Shown here one piece after another: positions 23,086-30,644 of a stretch of 40,079 bases of DNA. The DNA is taken from NCBI GenBank assembly GCA_005882895.1, contig VBBD01000031.1, positions 3,110 to 43,188 on the forward strand. The letters are read 5' to 3'. The translations under genes and the position numbers were made by a program. The DNA comes from Candidatus Bathyarchaeota archaeon (GTDB taxonomy: Archaea > Thermoproteota > Bathyarchaeia > 40CM-2-53-6). The first letter of the stretch is position 1; the number at the start of each line of letters is the position of its first letter. The notes under the pieces were generated by a model that made no database searches, was not told the DNA's origin, and saw only the letters and a program-made list of their open reading frames with translations.

Positions 23086-24120
23086 ATGTCCAATCCTCTG
23101 GTTCTGCATCATGAGAAGATGGGTGCCCAGCTGGAACAAAGCCGGATTCCACTATCCTACACTAGTCCAGCTAAAGAATACTGGGCCGTTCGAGACCATT
23201 CAGGTCTAGCTGATCTTTCACACCTCGGCCTACTACGAATAACAGGTAAGGACAGGCTATCCTTCCTCAACGGACTACTCACCAACGAAGTCTTGAAGCT
23301 GAACGAAGGGACAGGCGTCCGCTCGGCACTTCTCAACACAAAAGCCAGAGTCCTAGCTGACCTCTACCTCTATGCAAGAGAAGGTGATCTTCTCATCGAC
23401 ACCGGTGATGCTCCTGCAGCCGGGATTAGAGATACCTTCGACCGCTTCATCATTACCGAGGACGTACAAGTCAAAGACATTACCTCTGAATTTGTTCACC
23501 TAACAATGCAAGGGCCGCAAGCGACTGAGAACGCGAAAGAGTTGTTCGGCACCGCATTCGCAGACATAAAGCCATTGCAGCACAAAATGATAGGCCCTAC
23601 CATGATCGTCGTCCGCGACCGGACCGGTCAATCTGGATACGATATGATCATTCCAAATGACGAGGCTGAGGCAGTTTGGCAAGGCTTCCTGCTCAAAGGA
23701 GTAACCCCAGTAGGGCAAGATGCGCTAGAAATTCTCAGGCTCGAAGCAGGATACCCAAAATATGGGGTTGACGTAGACGAGAATACAATAATCCTAGAAG
23801 CTGGATACAAAGACGCCATCAGTTTCACCAAAGGATGCTATCTCGGTCAGGAGGTTGTAGCCCGAGTCACTCACATTGGCCGGGTAAACAAGAACCTCGT
23901 CCAGTTTCAAACCGAATCTGATCACGTACCGGGCCCAAAGTCGAAGCTTCAAGCAAGCGGCAAAGAAGCAGGATACGTCACCAGCGCCGCATACTCCCCC
24001 GGACTGAAAGCCGTCGTAGGTCTGGGTTATGCCCAGCGAGACTTTGCCAAGGAAGGAACCAAGCTAGTCGTAGAATCAGACAGGGGCCCACTGCCGATAC
24101 TAATAACCAAATTGCTCTAG
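23086..24120 (+). CDS. ygfZ: YgfZ/IBA57-like folate-binding protein (GcvT family)
   Basis: 344 residues from ATG. The GcvT-type tetrahydrofolate-binding fold is recognisable from DHSGLADLSHLGLLRITGKD through LTMQGPQATENAKELFG. The YgfZ signature KGCYLGQEVVAR at residues 249-260, with Cys251, separates it from true aminomethyltransferases. YgfZ-type proteins help assemble or repair certain Fe-S enzymes using folate. No glycine cleavage genes are nearby. Its stop overlaps the stop of the convergent gene by four bases. Confidence 0.88.
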   Translation: MSNPLVLHHEKMGAQLEQSRIPLSYTSPAKEYWAVRDHSGLADLSHLGLLRITGKDRLSFLNGLLTNEVLKLNEGTGVRSALLNTKARVLADLYLYAREGDLLIDTGDAPAAGIRDTFDRFIITEDVQVKDITSEFVHLTMQGPQATENAKELFGTAFADIKPLQHKMIGPTMIVVRDRTGQSGYDMIIPNDEAEAVWQGFLLKGVTPVGQDALEILRLEAGYPKYGVDVDENTIILEAGYKDAISFTKGCYLGQEVVARVTHIGRVNKNLVQFQTESDHVPGPKSKLQASGKEAGYVTSAAYSPGLKAVVGLGYAQRDFAKEGTKLVVESDRGPLPILITKLL

Positions 24121-24734
24121 TTCTTGTTGCCTAGCTGCTTGAAACATGGGAGATGCCAAACTTCTAGTTGTGTAGAGGAGGTCTTCCGGAACACGACCGT
24201 TTGCGTGTCGAACGAAATATTCTTCCTGCACCCCACACAGAAACTGCCCGCTATGTTAGGGGTGTTTGTGAAAGTGATCCTCATATTTTCGGACTCTTGT
24301 CCAAGCTTTTGCAGCTTGCTGTCAATGTAGGCTCTGAAGGCACTGACCTCGTTGTTATGAGGGTTCACCTGCAATATCTCGTTGATCGCCTCGTCAGCGT
24401 CTCCTAGAACTTTGACTATCTCTTGGAAGCGGCCAAGCATTTGGTTTGTCATGGCGCCATCAACCATCAACACACCTTCTCCTAACGGCTGAATCGGACG
24501 CGGCAACGCGCTGAGCTCACTGCTTATGCTATCTGCAATCTTGTAGCAGAAATACGATCGGAGAAAGAGAAGCCCTTCAGAAGCGGGATGGGCGTTCAAT
24601 CCGTCGTTGACAACCTCTAGCGCTCCAGTAAAGTTAGAGCCTTCAGCCTCCTTCATAGCCGGTTCGACAAAATGCTTAGTTTCTTCGGGCGTGCACTTCA
24701 GCGGAACGTTGAAGGCACCTGCAGTCGTTACCAA
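24117..24734 (-). CDS. Helical protein with C-terminal zinc-binding module, unknown function
   Basis: 205 residues from TTG. The first 140 residues are helical with a TPR-like rhythm (EGSNFTGALEVVNDGLNAHP, then DADEAINEILQVNPHNNE). The C-terminal 45 residues hold SFCVGCRKNISFDTQTV and WHLPCFKQLG, a CxxC...H-x-x-C arrangement like a LIM-type or PARP-type half finger. No family is recognised. Convergent with ygfZ; the PDCD5-like gene lies 125 bases upstream on the same strand. Confidence 0.65.
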   Translation of the reverse strand: MVTTAGAFNVPLKCTPEETKHFVEPAMKEAEGSNFTGALEVVNDGLNAHPASEGLLFLRSYFCYKIADSISSELSALPRPIQPLGEGVLMVDGAMTNQMLGRFQEIVKVLGDADEAINEILQVNPHNNEVSAFRAYIDSKLQKLGQESENMRITFTNTPNIAGSFCVGCRKNISFDTQTVVFRKTSSTQLEVWHLPCFKQLGNKN

Positions 24735-24859
24735 GGACGAACAAGCCTTAAGACGGGCGGAACGAAAAAATGTCTTCCGTGCCCCTCAAACCACGCCTAG
24801 AGTACTATGGTCCGCGTGGACTCTCGACGAAGAATCCGTGAAGACTCCCGAGACGGATG

Positions 24860-25246
24860 CTAACTCGACGATTTCCGAAGTTTCTCTTCGATGCTCTTGA
24901 GTTCGCCGTGTTCCTTTATCCTAATCTTCACATCCATGCTAAACGCGAGTCCGAGCTTCCGGAGGAATGCATACAGCTCTTCTCCTGAAATGGGGCCTCT
25001 CAGCCTTCCTTCGGCGACGAGGGAAGCGATACTTGACTCCAATCGTTCGATTTCAGCAGGATAGTGTCTACGTGCAGTCTCCATCACTTCGGTACCCCTG
25101 CCAGCAAGGATTTTCCGAACGATGTCTCGTGGAGGTTCTGTCGGTTTTGGCGGTGGAGCTGCGGCCGGTTTGTTCTGGGACTGTAGCAATCTCCGGCGGA
25201 GTTCCAGAGCTCGCTTTTGTCTCTGAAGTTCCAAATCGGAGGACAT
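24860..25246 (-). CDS. Divergent PDCD5-like (COG2118) protein
   Basis: 128 residues from ATG 25246; the longer open frame overlaps nep1 and is not used. The start DLELQRQKRALELRRRLLQ matches the N-terminal helix of PDCD5 (EELEALRRRRIAEMQ). The core ILAGRGTEVMETARRHYPAE, then LVAEGRLRGPISGEELYAFL and VKIRIKE follow the PDCD5 core order in the orthodox copy at 26915-27259. A Pro/Ala linker (PAAAPPPKPTEPP) separates the two parts. PDCD5 proteins bind double-stranded DNA or the chaperonin; this copy's role is unknown. It lies 37 bases behind nep1, so co-transcription is likely. Confidence 0.7.
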   Translation of the reverse strand: MSSDLELQRQKRALELRRRLLQSQNKPAAAPPPKPTEPPRDIVRKILAGRGTEVMETARRHYPAEIERLESSIASLVAEGRLRGPISGEELYAFLRKLGLAFSMDVKIRIKEHGELKSIEEKLRKSSS

Positions 25247-25283
25247 CAGTCTAGACCATTCAAGAGAGAAATTCGGACCTGGT

Positions 25284-25991
25284 CTACATAAGGCTAGTTT
25301 TGGGAAAAGTTCCTCTCGACGCAGTCTCCTTCTCGTAGTCGTAGATTGCTCTCGCGACAACTGTCCACGCCTCTAAACCCTGATCATGAATTCGGTAGCA
25401 TTCCTTCACTTTGGAGAGGGCGTCTTTGGAAAAGTGTCCTCTTGGAAACCCTCCTACCAGCAACACAGGATTGTGTAATTCTGCCAATCTCGAAGCTACT
25501 TCGTTCATGCGTTTGGGGAGCCCCTTTGTTGTTAGCGCTATGACCACTCCTGATATTTCGCTAAGTAGATCTCCAAGGGACCCGGGCTTAATCGACATAA
25601 GCGGACGCCCCGTAGGAGGAACAGCCTTTTCTTGGTGGAGTTGTTCGAGTAGTGATGTGAATCGGTCAGTGTTCCTCGGAAGCCTTGCCTTCGAATCGAC
25701 ATTAATGATATTGTTATCCCTCGTATGCACGTAGCATCTCAATCCACCTGTCAGGTTAAGCGGCGAACCTAGTGCGAGCAGCAAGGAGAGATGGGCGATG
25801 TCTGGACGCCCCCTCCCAATCCCACGGGGTCCCAGCCGGAGGATGGCCGAGTGATGATAGGTCTGGTCTAATACTAGGGAGTGGGGGTCTTTTCTTTTCC
25901 TTTGCGCCCAATTTAAGATCGCGGGGTGGTCGACCAGTTCATTAGGCACAAGCTCTATCGAGGACTCTGCGAGAATTAGTGACAGAACCAA
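25284..25991 (-). CDS. nep1: 16S rRNA pseudouridine N1-methyltransferase Nep1 (Emg1)
   Basis: 235 residues if started at TTG 25991, directly before the conserved LILAESSIELVPNELVDHP; the frame upstream is the reverse of rnp4 and is rejected. Further family features: DQTYHHSAILRL, GRGRPDIAHLSLLLALGSPL and RNTDRFTSLLEQL, which form the SPOUT knot and RNA-binding parts. Nep1 N1-methylates the hypermodified pseudouridine of 16S rRNA and assists small-subunit assembly. Transcribed divergently from rnp4 with only about 33 bases between starts, so the two share a promoter region. Confidence 0.92.
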   Translation of the reverse strand: MVLSLILAESSIELVPNELVDHPAILNWAQRKRKDPHSLVLDQTYHHSAILRLGPRGIGRGRPDIAHLSLLLALGSPLNLTGGLRCYVHTRDNNIINVDSKARLPRNTDRFTSLLEQLHQEKAVPPTGRPLMSIKPGSLGDLLSEISGVVIALTTKGLPKRMNEVASRLAELHNPVLLVGGFPRGHFSKDALSKVKECYRIHDQGLEAWTVVARAIYDYEKETASRGTFPKTSLM

Positions 25992-26024
25992 CGCGGACCA
26001 GTCATTCGTCGCTAGAGCTAGGTT

Positions 26025-26375
26025 ATGAGTTTCATGGGAAATAGGCCCACGAGGCGAAACTACGGAAAGATGCGGTCGGCCGTAGCAACGGTCGCACGTG
26101 AACGGATAGATATTCTTCTCCGTCAGGCGGAAGAAGTCCTTGCGAAGGATGTCAAGTTGTCTAGGAGGTATGTTGGACTCGCCAGGAAGATTTCGAAGCG
26201 GACCAAGGTCAGGATTCCACGAGAGAAAAAACATTATCTTTGCAAGAACTGCGGCCAGCCCCTAGTTCTGGGAAAAAACGCGCGAATCAGGCTTCGCCCT
26301 ATCAATTCAAGAGTCATCATTTCCTGTCTCGCCTGCGGTGCAATTCGAAGGTATCCGTGTAGAAAACTAGGTTAA
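26025..26375 (+). CDS. rnp4: RNase P protein subunit Rnp4 (Rpp21/Rpr2)
   Basis: 116 residues from ATG (ATG 26034 also possible). Two N-terminal helices (ERIDILLRQAEEVLAKD and SRRYVGLARKISKRTKV) precede a zinc ribbon with CKNCGQP and CLACGAIRRYPC. Rnp4 with Rnp1 forms the RNA-binding dimer that sharpens substrate cleavage by RNase P. Its neighbours (S19e and the ribosomal series) are the usual archaeal context. Divergent from nep1. Confidence 0.92.
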   Translation: MSFMGNRPTRRNYGKMRSAVATVARERIDILLRQAEEVLAKDVKLSRRYVGLARKISKRTKVRIPREKKHYLCKNCGQPLVLGKNARIRLRPINSRVIISCLACGAIRRYPCRKLG

Positions 26376-26383
26376 CCACCACA

Positions 26384-26407
26384 TTTTTTCGATGAAGCCT
26401 TATATTA
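26384..26407 (+). promoter_or_regulatory. T6 terminator followed by TATA box of the S19e operon
   Basis: A T6 run (26384-26389) after rnp4 is followed within ten bases by ccttatatta (26398-26407), a strong TATA-like element about 55 bases before the S19e start. It separates rnp4 from the operon that begins with rps19e. Confidence 0.5.
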
Positions 26408-26462
26408 CGCTACCCTCGCCTTCCCGACGAAAATCTAGAACCCACTGAGGACATTACCATAA

Positions 26463-26915
26463 TTGCCTACGGTCTTCGAAGTCCCGGCCGAGGAACTGAT
26501 CAATAGGTTAGCCAAGCATCTGAAAGAAAGTGTGAGCGACATTACGCCTCCGCCTTGGACGGAATTCGCGAAGACTGGAGCTCACAAGGAGAGGCCTCCA
26601 CAGAACCCGGATTGGTGGTACTTCAGATGTGCCTCGCTTCTCCGAAAAATGTATGTCCGAGGCCCCGTCGGGGTTTCCCGTTTGCGCGTTCAGTACGGAG
26701 GACGTGTGAGCCACGGGAACCGGCCGGCTCATCATGTACCCGCGGGAGGTTCCGCCATCAGAGAACCACTTCAACAGCTTCAGAAGGCAGAACTCGTCGC
26801 AGTGGATGGAAAGAAAGGCCGGAAGCTAACGAGGGAAGGAATCGCGCTCCTAAACCGCACAGCAGCTGAAGTTGCCAAGGAATTGAAAACCCGGCCTCAA
26901 GAGGCCCCAAGTTAA
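26463..26915 (+). CDS. rps19e: Small-subunit ribosomal protein eS19
   Basis: 150 residues from TTG. Family features: VFEVPAEELINRLAKHLKE, PPQNPDWWYFRCASLLRKMY, RVQYGGRVSHGNRPAHHVP and IREPLQQLQKAELVAVD. eS19 sits in the head of the 30S subunit and is needed for its maturation. The stop shares one base with the ATG of the PDCD5 gene (TAATG), so translation is coupled. First gene of the operon that runs to ftsY. Confidence 0.95.
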   Translation: MPTVFEVPAEELINRLAKHLKESVSDITPPPWTEFAKTGAHKERPPQNPDWWYFRCASLLRKMYVRGPVGVSRLRVQYGGRVSHGNRPAHHVPAGGSAIREPLQQLQKAELVAVDGKKGRKLTREGIALLNRTAAEVAKELKTRPQEAPS

Positions 26916-27259
26916 TGTCCAATGGAGACTACACGGACGAAGAGCTTGAAGCATTACGTCGACGAAGAATAGCCGAGATGCAAAGGTCAGCCTACGATGA
27001 ACAGCGTCGTTCACAGGCTCAGCAACAAGTGGAGCGTCAGAAACAATCAATTATTCGCCAAATCCTCACGCCAGAAGCAAGGCAGCGGCTTGCCAATATT
27101 CGAATGGTCAAACCCGAGTTCGCCGAGGAATTGGAAATGCAACTCATACAGCTCGCTCAGTCAGGACGGCTTCAAACACAGATTACGGACGAACAACTGA
27201 AAAAAACACTGGTCCAGTTACAGTCGCAGAAAAAAGAAATCAAGATCAGGAGAGCATAA
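26915..27259 (+). CDS. PDCD5-family DNA-binding protein
   Basis: 114 residues from ATG. It has DEELEALRRRRIAEMQ, a long helix of Gln/Arg (EQRRSQAQQQVERQKQS), ILTPEARQRLANIRMVKP and the ending KKEIKIRR, all typical of archaeal PDCD5 (COG2118). The fold is a three-helix bundle with a flexible N-terminal helix that binds double-stranded DNA. The placement between eS19 and eL39 is conserved across archaea. A divergent second copy lies at 24860-25246. Confidence 0.95.
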   Translation: MSNGDYTDEELEALRRRRIAEMQRSAYDEQRRSQAQQQVERQKQSIIRQILTPEARQRLANIRMVKPEFAEELEMQLIQLAQSGRLQTQITDEQLKKTLVQLQSQKKEIKIRRA

Positions 27260-27260
27260 G

Positions 27261-27416
27261 ATGGCACGCCACAAACCTTCAGGAAAGAAGAAGCACCTAT
27301 CTCATGCTCTGAAACAAGCTCAAGCCGTTCCCTCGTGGGTAGTAGCCAAGACTGAGGGCAAAGTCAGGAGAAACCCGAAGCAGCGACACTGGCGAGAAAC
27401 GAAGATCAAAGTGTAA
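27261..27416 (+). CDS. rpl39e: Large-subunit ribosomal protein eL39
   Basis: 51 residues from ATG, too short for a length-limited gene search: MARHKPSGKKKHLSHALKQA at the start and PKQRHWRETKIKV at the end. The KxxR-rich helix and the RRNP...HWR ending are the eL39 signature. eL39 lines the peptide exit tunnel. One base separates it from the PDCD5 stop, and the stop is five bases before the eL31 start. Confidence 0.93.
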   Translation: MARHKPSGKKKHLSHALKQAQAVPSWVVAKTEGKVRRNPKQRHWRETKIKV

Positions 27417-27421
27417 TGTAG

Positions 27422-27877
27422 ATGACGAAAAAGGAAGTTGCGCTTGAAGACGATGCTGAAATAGAACCGTCTACACAGACGGATCTCGCTAGGCCCGAGG
27501 CCGGAAAAGCAGAATCGACAGAAGAGGAAACGGAAGGGCTAGAATCAGAGGCGAAGGCACCCGAAGCCCCAGAAACTCCGGGAGTTGAAGAGGCTGCTGA
27601 GGAAGAGGAGGAGATAGAGATCGTTGAAGAGAAATTTTACGACCTCAATCTACGTCGTATTTGGACAGCTCCCAGGGAGAAACGAACGCCTAGAGCGGTA
27701 AGATATGTCAGACAATATGCTGCCCAAAGAATGAAAACTGATAACGTCTCGTTAAGCGAGGAGACAAACAGTCTTCTATGGAAGAGAGGAATCAGCAAAC
27801 CCCCGCGAAAGATTAGGATTCGAGTCGTCAAAGACAAAGAAGGCAAGGTTATCGTGTTTCCGGGTGAGGGAAAATGA
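27422..27877 (+). CDS. rpl31e: Ribosomal protein eL31 with acidic N-terminal extension
   Basis: 151 residues from ATG, where the family is usually 80-100. The eL31 core starts near residue 68 (EEKFYDLNLRRIWTAPREKR) and runs through ISKPPRKIRIRVVKDKEG. The first 65 residues are a low-complexity tail rich in Glu, Ala, Pro and Asp. The core sits at the tunnel exit beside eL39, so the tail would project from the exit region. The start is fixed by position, five bases after the eL39 stop. The next in-frame start inside the core would lose the first strand. Confidence 0.93.
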   Translation: MTKKEVALEDDAEIEPSTQTDLARPEAGKAESTEEETEGLESEAKAPEAPETPGVEEAAEEEEEIEIVEEKFYDLNLRRIWTAPREKRTPRAVRYVRQYAAQRMKTDNVSLSEETNSLLWKRGISKPPRKIRIRVVKDKEGKVIVFPGEGK

Positions 27878-27880
27878 ATA

Positions 27881-28546
27881 GTGCCTGTCATTCTCTCTGA
27901 CATCTTCGGGGATCCGAACGTCGGAATCTTCTCCTTCGCGAACGACAAGATAGCAATCTTGCCTGCCGGCATTTCTCACAAGAAGATTAGCAGCTTCCAC
28001 GACACACTGGGAGTAGAACCCTGTTCAGTGGGAATCGCAGAATCCAGACTTGTCGGAATCTATGTCACGGGTAACTCCAACGCCGTCCTAGTTCCCTACA
28101 TTACCACGAAAGACGAACTAAAGCAACTCCGCTCTACAGGAACACACATCGAGATTATAAGAGAGAAAAGAACAGCACTGGGCAACATAATACTCTGCAA
28201 CGACAATGGTGCCATAGTCGACCCACGACTCAAACACAATACAATTAGAGAACTCGAAGAAACGCTTGTAGTCCCTGTCCGGCCTTCCACAATCGGAGGA
28301 CTTCCCCATGTTGGTGCATTGGCAACAGCTTCAAACAAGGGAGTCTTAGTGAACCCAATAATAACCGACAATGAGAGTAGGACCATTTCAGATGTTCTCG
28401 GCGTTCCCGTGTCAAAAGGGACCATCAACTCTGGGGTTCCATACCCCAAAGCCGGACTGGTGGTAAACTCCAGAGGCGCAATAGTTGGGTCCCACACACT
28501 GGGCTCCGAACTTATCACTCTAAGCAACGCTTTCCAAACGGATTAG
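27881..28546 (+). CDS. tif6: Translation initiation factor aIF6
   Basis: 221 residues from GTG. The five-fold pentein repeats can be seen (ILSDIFGDPNVGIFSFANDK, then SRLVGIYVTGNSNAVLVP and LGNIILCNDNGAIVDP). aIF6 binds the large subunit near L14/L23 and blocks premature joining with the 30S. A gggtgagg Shine-Dalgarno precedes the start. Three bases after the eL31 stop. Confidence 0.95.
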   Translation: MPVILSDIFGDPNVGIFSFANDKIAILPAGISHKKISSFHDTLGVEPCSVGIAESRLVGIYVTGNSNAVLVPYITTKDELKQLRSTGTHIEIIREKRTALGNIILCNDNGAIVDPRLKHNTIRELEETLVVPVRPSTIGGLPHVGALATASNKGVLVNPIITDNESRTISDVLGVPVSKGTINSGVPYPKAGLVVNSRGAIVGSHTLGSELITLSNAFQTD

Positions 28547-28599
28547 GTTAAGTACCGCCCATTCGCAAACTCGGATATTCTAGGAAAAAGGCTACCACA

Positions 28600-28803
28600 T
28601 TGAGTCAGGTGAGACGATTCAAGATAACAGGCGAATTGCGCAAGGGGGGAGATAAACTTCCATTCACCAAGGATATCAGAGCGGTCAAAAAAGAAGACGC
28701 CTTACAACACCTCTATTCTGACATGGGGAGCCGTCACAAAGCACGACGGTTCGAAATAACAGTCAAACAGATTGAGGAATTATCTGAACCAGAGGCCGCC
28801 TGA
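28600..28803 (+). CDS. rplX: Ribosomal protein eL20 (LX/L18a)
   Basis: 67 residues from TTG. VRRFKITGELRKGGDKLPFT followed by IRAVKKEDALQHLYSDMGSR and KARRFEITVKQIEEL is the single LX domain that corresponds to half of eukaryotic eL20. Its stop codon shares a base with the prefoldin ATG (TGATG), so they are co-translated. A 53-base gap separates it from aIF6. Confidence 0.93.
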   Translation: MSQVRRFKITGELRKGGDKLPFTKDIRAVKKEDALQHLYSDMGSRHKARRFEITVKQIEELSEPEAA

Positions 28804-29273
28804 TGGCGAGTTCGAAGAAGCAGATGTCCGCACCTCGAAACCTAGACGAGGAAATGCGCCAGCTTCTTGTCGAGATCAGAATGCTGGAGGGGTCAGCCAG
28901 AGTTCTCTCGTCAAGACTTGATATTGTCACAGGGGCTCTCTCCGAGACACAGACCGCTAAGCAGACTCTAGAAGGCACGAAAGAGTCCGGAAAGGACGTC
29001 GAGATGCTCATTCCAATAGGCTCCGGCTCTTTTGTCAAGGCGAAGCTCGAAGACCCTCAGCATATCATAATCGGAGTTGGGGCGGGCGTCTGTTTGGAAA
29101 AAACTGTAGAGGACTCAATTAAGGATCTCAACTTGAGAGCGACCGATCTCGACAAGGCACGAATCAATGTTACACAACAGCTGAACCAGATCATTAACCA
29201 AACCGAGGACTACAGAGCCCGCCTGGAGGATCTAGCTCGCAGGAAAAGCGGTGGGCCGGTAGAGATTGTTTGA
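28803..29273 (+). CDS. pfdA: Prefoldin subunit alpha
   Basis: 156 residues from ATG. Two long coiled coils (MRQLLVEIRMLEGSARVLSS and DLDKARINVTQQLNQIINQT) flank the beta hairpins MLIPIGSGSFVKAKLED and HIIIGVGAGVCLEKTVED. With the beta subunit it forms the jellyfish-shaped hexamer that passes unfolded proteins to the thermosome. Its end overlaps the start of ftsY by eight bases; this LX-pfdA-ftsY order is common in archaea. Confidence 0.95.
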   Translation: MASSKKQMSAPRNLDEEMRQLLVEIRMLEGSARVLSSRLDIVTGALSETQTAKQTLEGTKESGKDVEMLIPIGSGSFVKAKLEDPQHIIIGVGAGVCLEKTVEDSIKDLNLRATDLDKARINVTQQLNQIINQTEDYRARLEDLARRKSGGPVEIV

Positions 29274-30171
29274 CAAGCTCAGAGCCCAGTTTTCCAACTT
29301 CTACGACCGCGTAACCAAGGCAGAGCTCCAAGGAAAGGATCTGGACAGAGTTTTAGACGAGTTCCAGCTTTCGCTGGTGGAAAATGATGTCGCGGTCTCT
29401 GTTGCAGATTACGTAGCAACCGAATTGAAAGAGAAGCTGAAAGACGTTCAGTTCGCCAGATTCTCAGATCCCAGAGGAAGGGTAAAGGCCATTCTAGGCG
29501 ACGTACTACTATCAGTACTAGATAGAGCTGGACGACTCGACATCTTCGAGCTAGTTGAAGAGAAAAGGAACGCCGGAGAGCCCGCGATAATCGTGTTTGT
29601 AGGCATCAATGGAACGGGGAAAACAACAAGCGTCGCAAAACTCGCACACATTCTCCAGAAGAAAGGCCGGACTTGTATACTCGCTGCAAGCGACACTTAC
29701 CGCTCAGGTTCAATAGAACAGCTTGAAGAGCATGCGAGAAGAATCGGAGTAAGAATGATAAAACATCAATACGGGGCTGATCCAGCTGCTGTAGCGTTTG
29801 ACGCGGTCAACTATGCACGAGCGCATGGGATAAACGTGGTTCTAATAGACACCGCGGGTCGGATGCAAACAAACCAGAACTTGTTGGAAGAGATGAGAAA
29901 GATCGTTCGAGTTACGAAACCAGACTTGACGATTCTGGTGGTTGATGCCCTCACTGGAAACGATGCAGTAGAGCAGGGCAAGGTCTTTTCCCAAGCAGTT
30001 AAGATTGACGGGATAATCTTGGCAAAACTCGACGCTGATGTCAAAGGCGGTAACGCGATATCTTTGTCCTACATAATGGGTCGTCCTGTGACCATGGTCG
30101 GAACAGGCCAGGGTTACGACGATCTGGAGCCATTCCAGCCCCAGACTATCGTAAGAAACCTAGTTGAATGA
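29266..30171 (+). CDS. ftsY: Signal recognition particle receptor FtsY
   Basis: 301 residues from TTG. The N domain (FDKLRAQFSNFYDRVTKAEL to about residue 100) is followed by the GTPase domain with P-loop GINGTGKTT at 113-121, DTYRSGSIEQLEEHA, DTAGR at 195-199, and AKLDAD with Lys254 and Asp256. It docks SRP-ribosome complexes at the membrane through Ffh. There is no acidic A domain, as usual in archaea. The last gene of the operon that begins at rps19e. Confidence 0.96.
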   Translation: MFDKLRAQFSNFYDRVTKAELQGKDLDRVLDEFQLSLVENDVAVSVADYVATELKEKLKDVQFARFSDPRGRVKAILGDVLLSVLDRAGRLDIFELVEEKRNAGEPAIIVFVGINGTGKTTSVAKLAHILQKKGRTCILAASDTYRSGSIEQLEEHARRIGVRMIKHQYGADPAAVAFDAVNYARAHGINVVLIDTAGRMQTNQNLLEEMRKIVRVTKPDLTILVVDALTGNDAVEQGKVFSQAVKIDGIILAKLDADVKGGNAISLSYIMGRPVTMVGTGQGYDDLEPFQPQTIVRNLVE

Positions 30172-30234
30172 AGCGAATCTAGTGTAGTACCCGGGCGAAA
30201 CCTTGGTAAGGAAGAGTCAGACGTTTTAGTGTAT

Positions 30235-30504
30235 TTACTGCGGGGTTTCTAGGGGAATCGTAAGCTTCTGGTCAAGCTGTTTCCTAAGGTCTTCCATAGT
30301 CGGGAACCGACCTTGTTGGTGCTTCGAGAAGATAAGCTGGCCATCAAGTACAACGTCAAAGACTCCTTTGTCTGCCGGCTTCAGCGAAACCGTCAGTTTC
30401 CGGTTCAGCGGCATGCCATAGGTCGCGAGAAGCTGATTTACCATGTCAATCGCCGTTGGCTGATGTCCACAGGGTTGGCAGTATGTTATTTCTAGGTCTA
30501 CCAT
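30235..30504 (-). CDS. SelW-like Rdx-family redox protein
   Basis: 89 residues from ATG 30504 (a TTG at 30513 would add three). The thioredoxin-like start VDLEITYCQPCGHQPTAIDM carries C-x-x-C (CQPC), which replaces the C-x-x-U of SelW/SelT/SelH proteins, and the family end GRFPTMEDLRKQL is present. A role in thiol redox balance is inferred. A tttaaat TATA-like element (30537-30544) lies upstream, back to back with the promoter of argF. Confidence 0.85.
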   Translation of the reverse strand: MVDLEITYCQPCGHQPTAIDMVNQLLATYGMPLNRKLTVSLKPADKGVFDVVLDGQLIFSKHQQGRFPTMEDLRKQLDQKLTIPLETPQ

Positions 30505-30536
30505 GTAGCTCAACTGTAGAATGTACGATTAGCGAG

Positions 30537-30598
30537 ATTTAAACTCGTTTTCACCCCCAAGTTCGATAAGAGGGCGCGAGTCAGCGGGTTCTTATAAG
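30537..30598. promoter_or_regulatory. Divergent promoter region between the SelW-like gene and argF
   Basis: atttaaac at 30537-30544 serves as a TATA-like element for the minus-strand SelW-like gene. cttataag at 30591-30598 serves the plus-strand argF gene, whose start lies about 50 bases further on. Confidence 0.45.
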
Positions 30599-30644
30599 AG
30601 GAGAATCCTCGACGCGAAACGGTCGCGGAGAAGTATCAAGAGCC

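Noticed and set aside
25247-25360. Upstream extension of the PDCD5-like gene
   Set aside because: It overlaps the end of nep1, and ATG 25246 begins exactly at the PDCD5-type N-terminal helix.
25992-26234. N-terminal extension of nep1
   Set aside because: It is the exact reverse of rnp4 and lies before the conserved Nep1 first strand.
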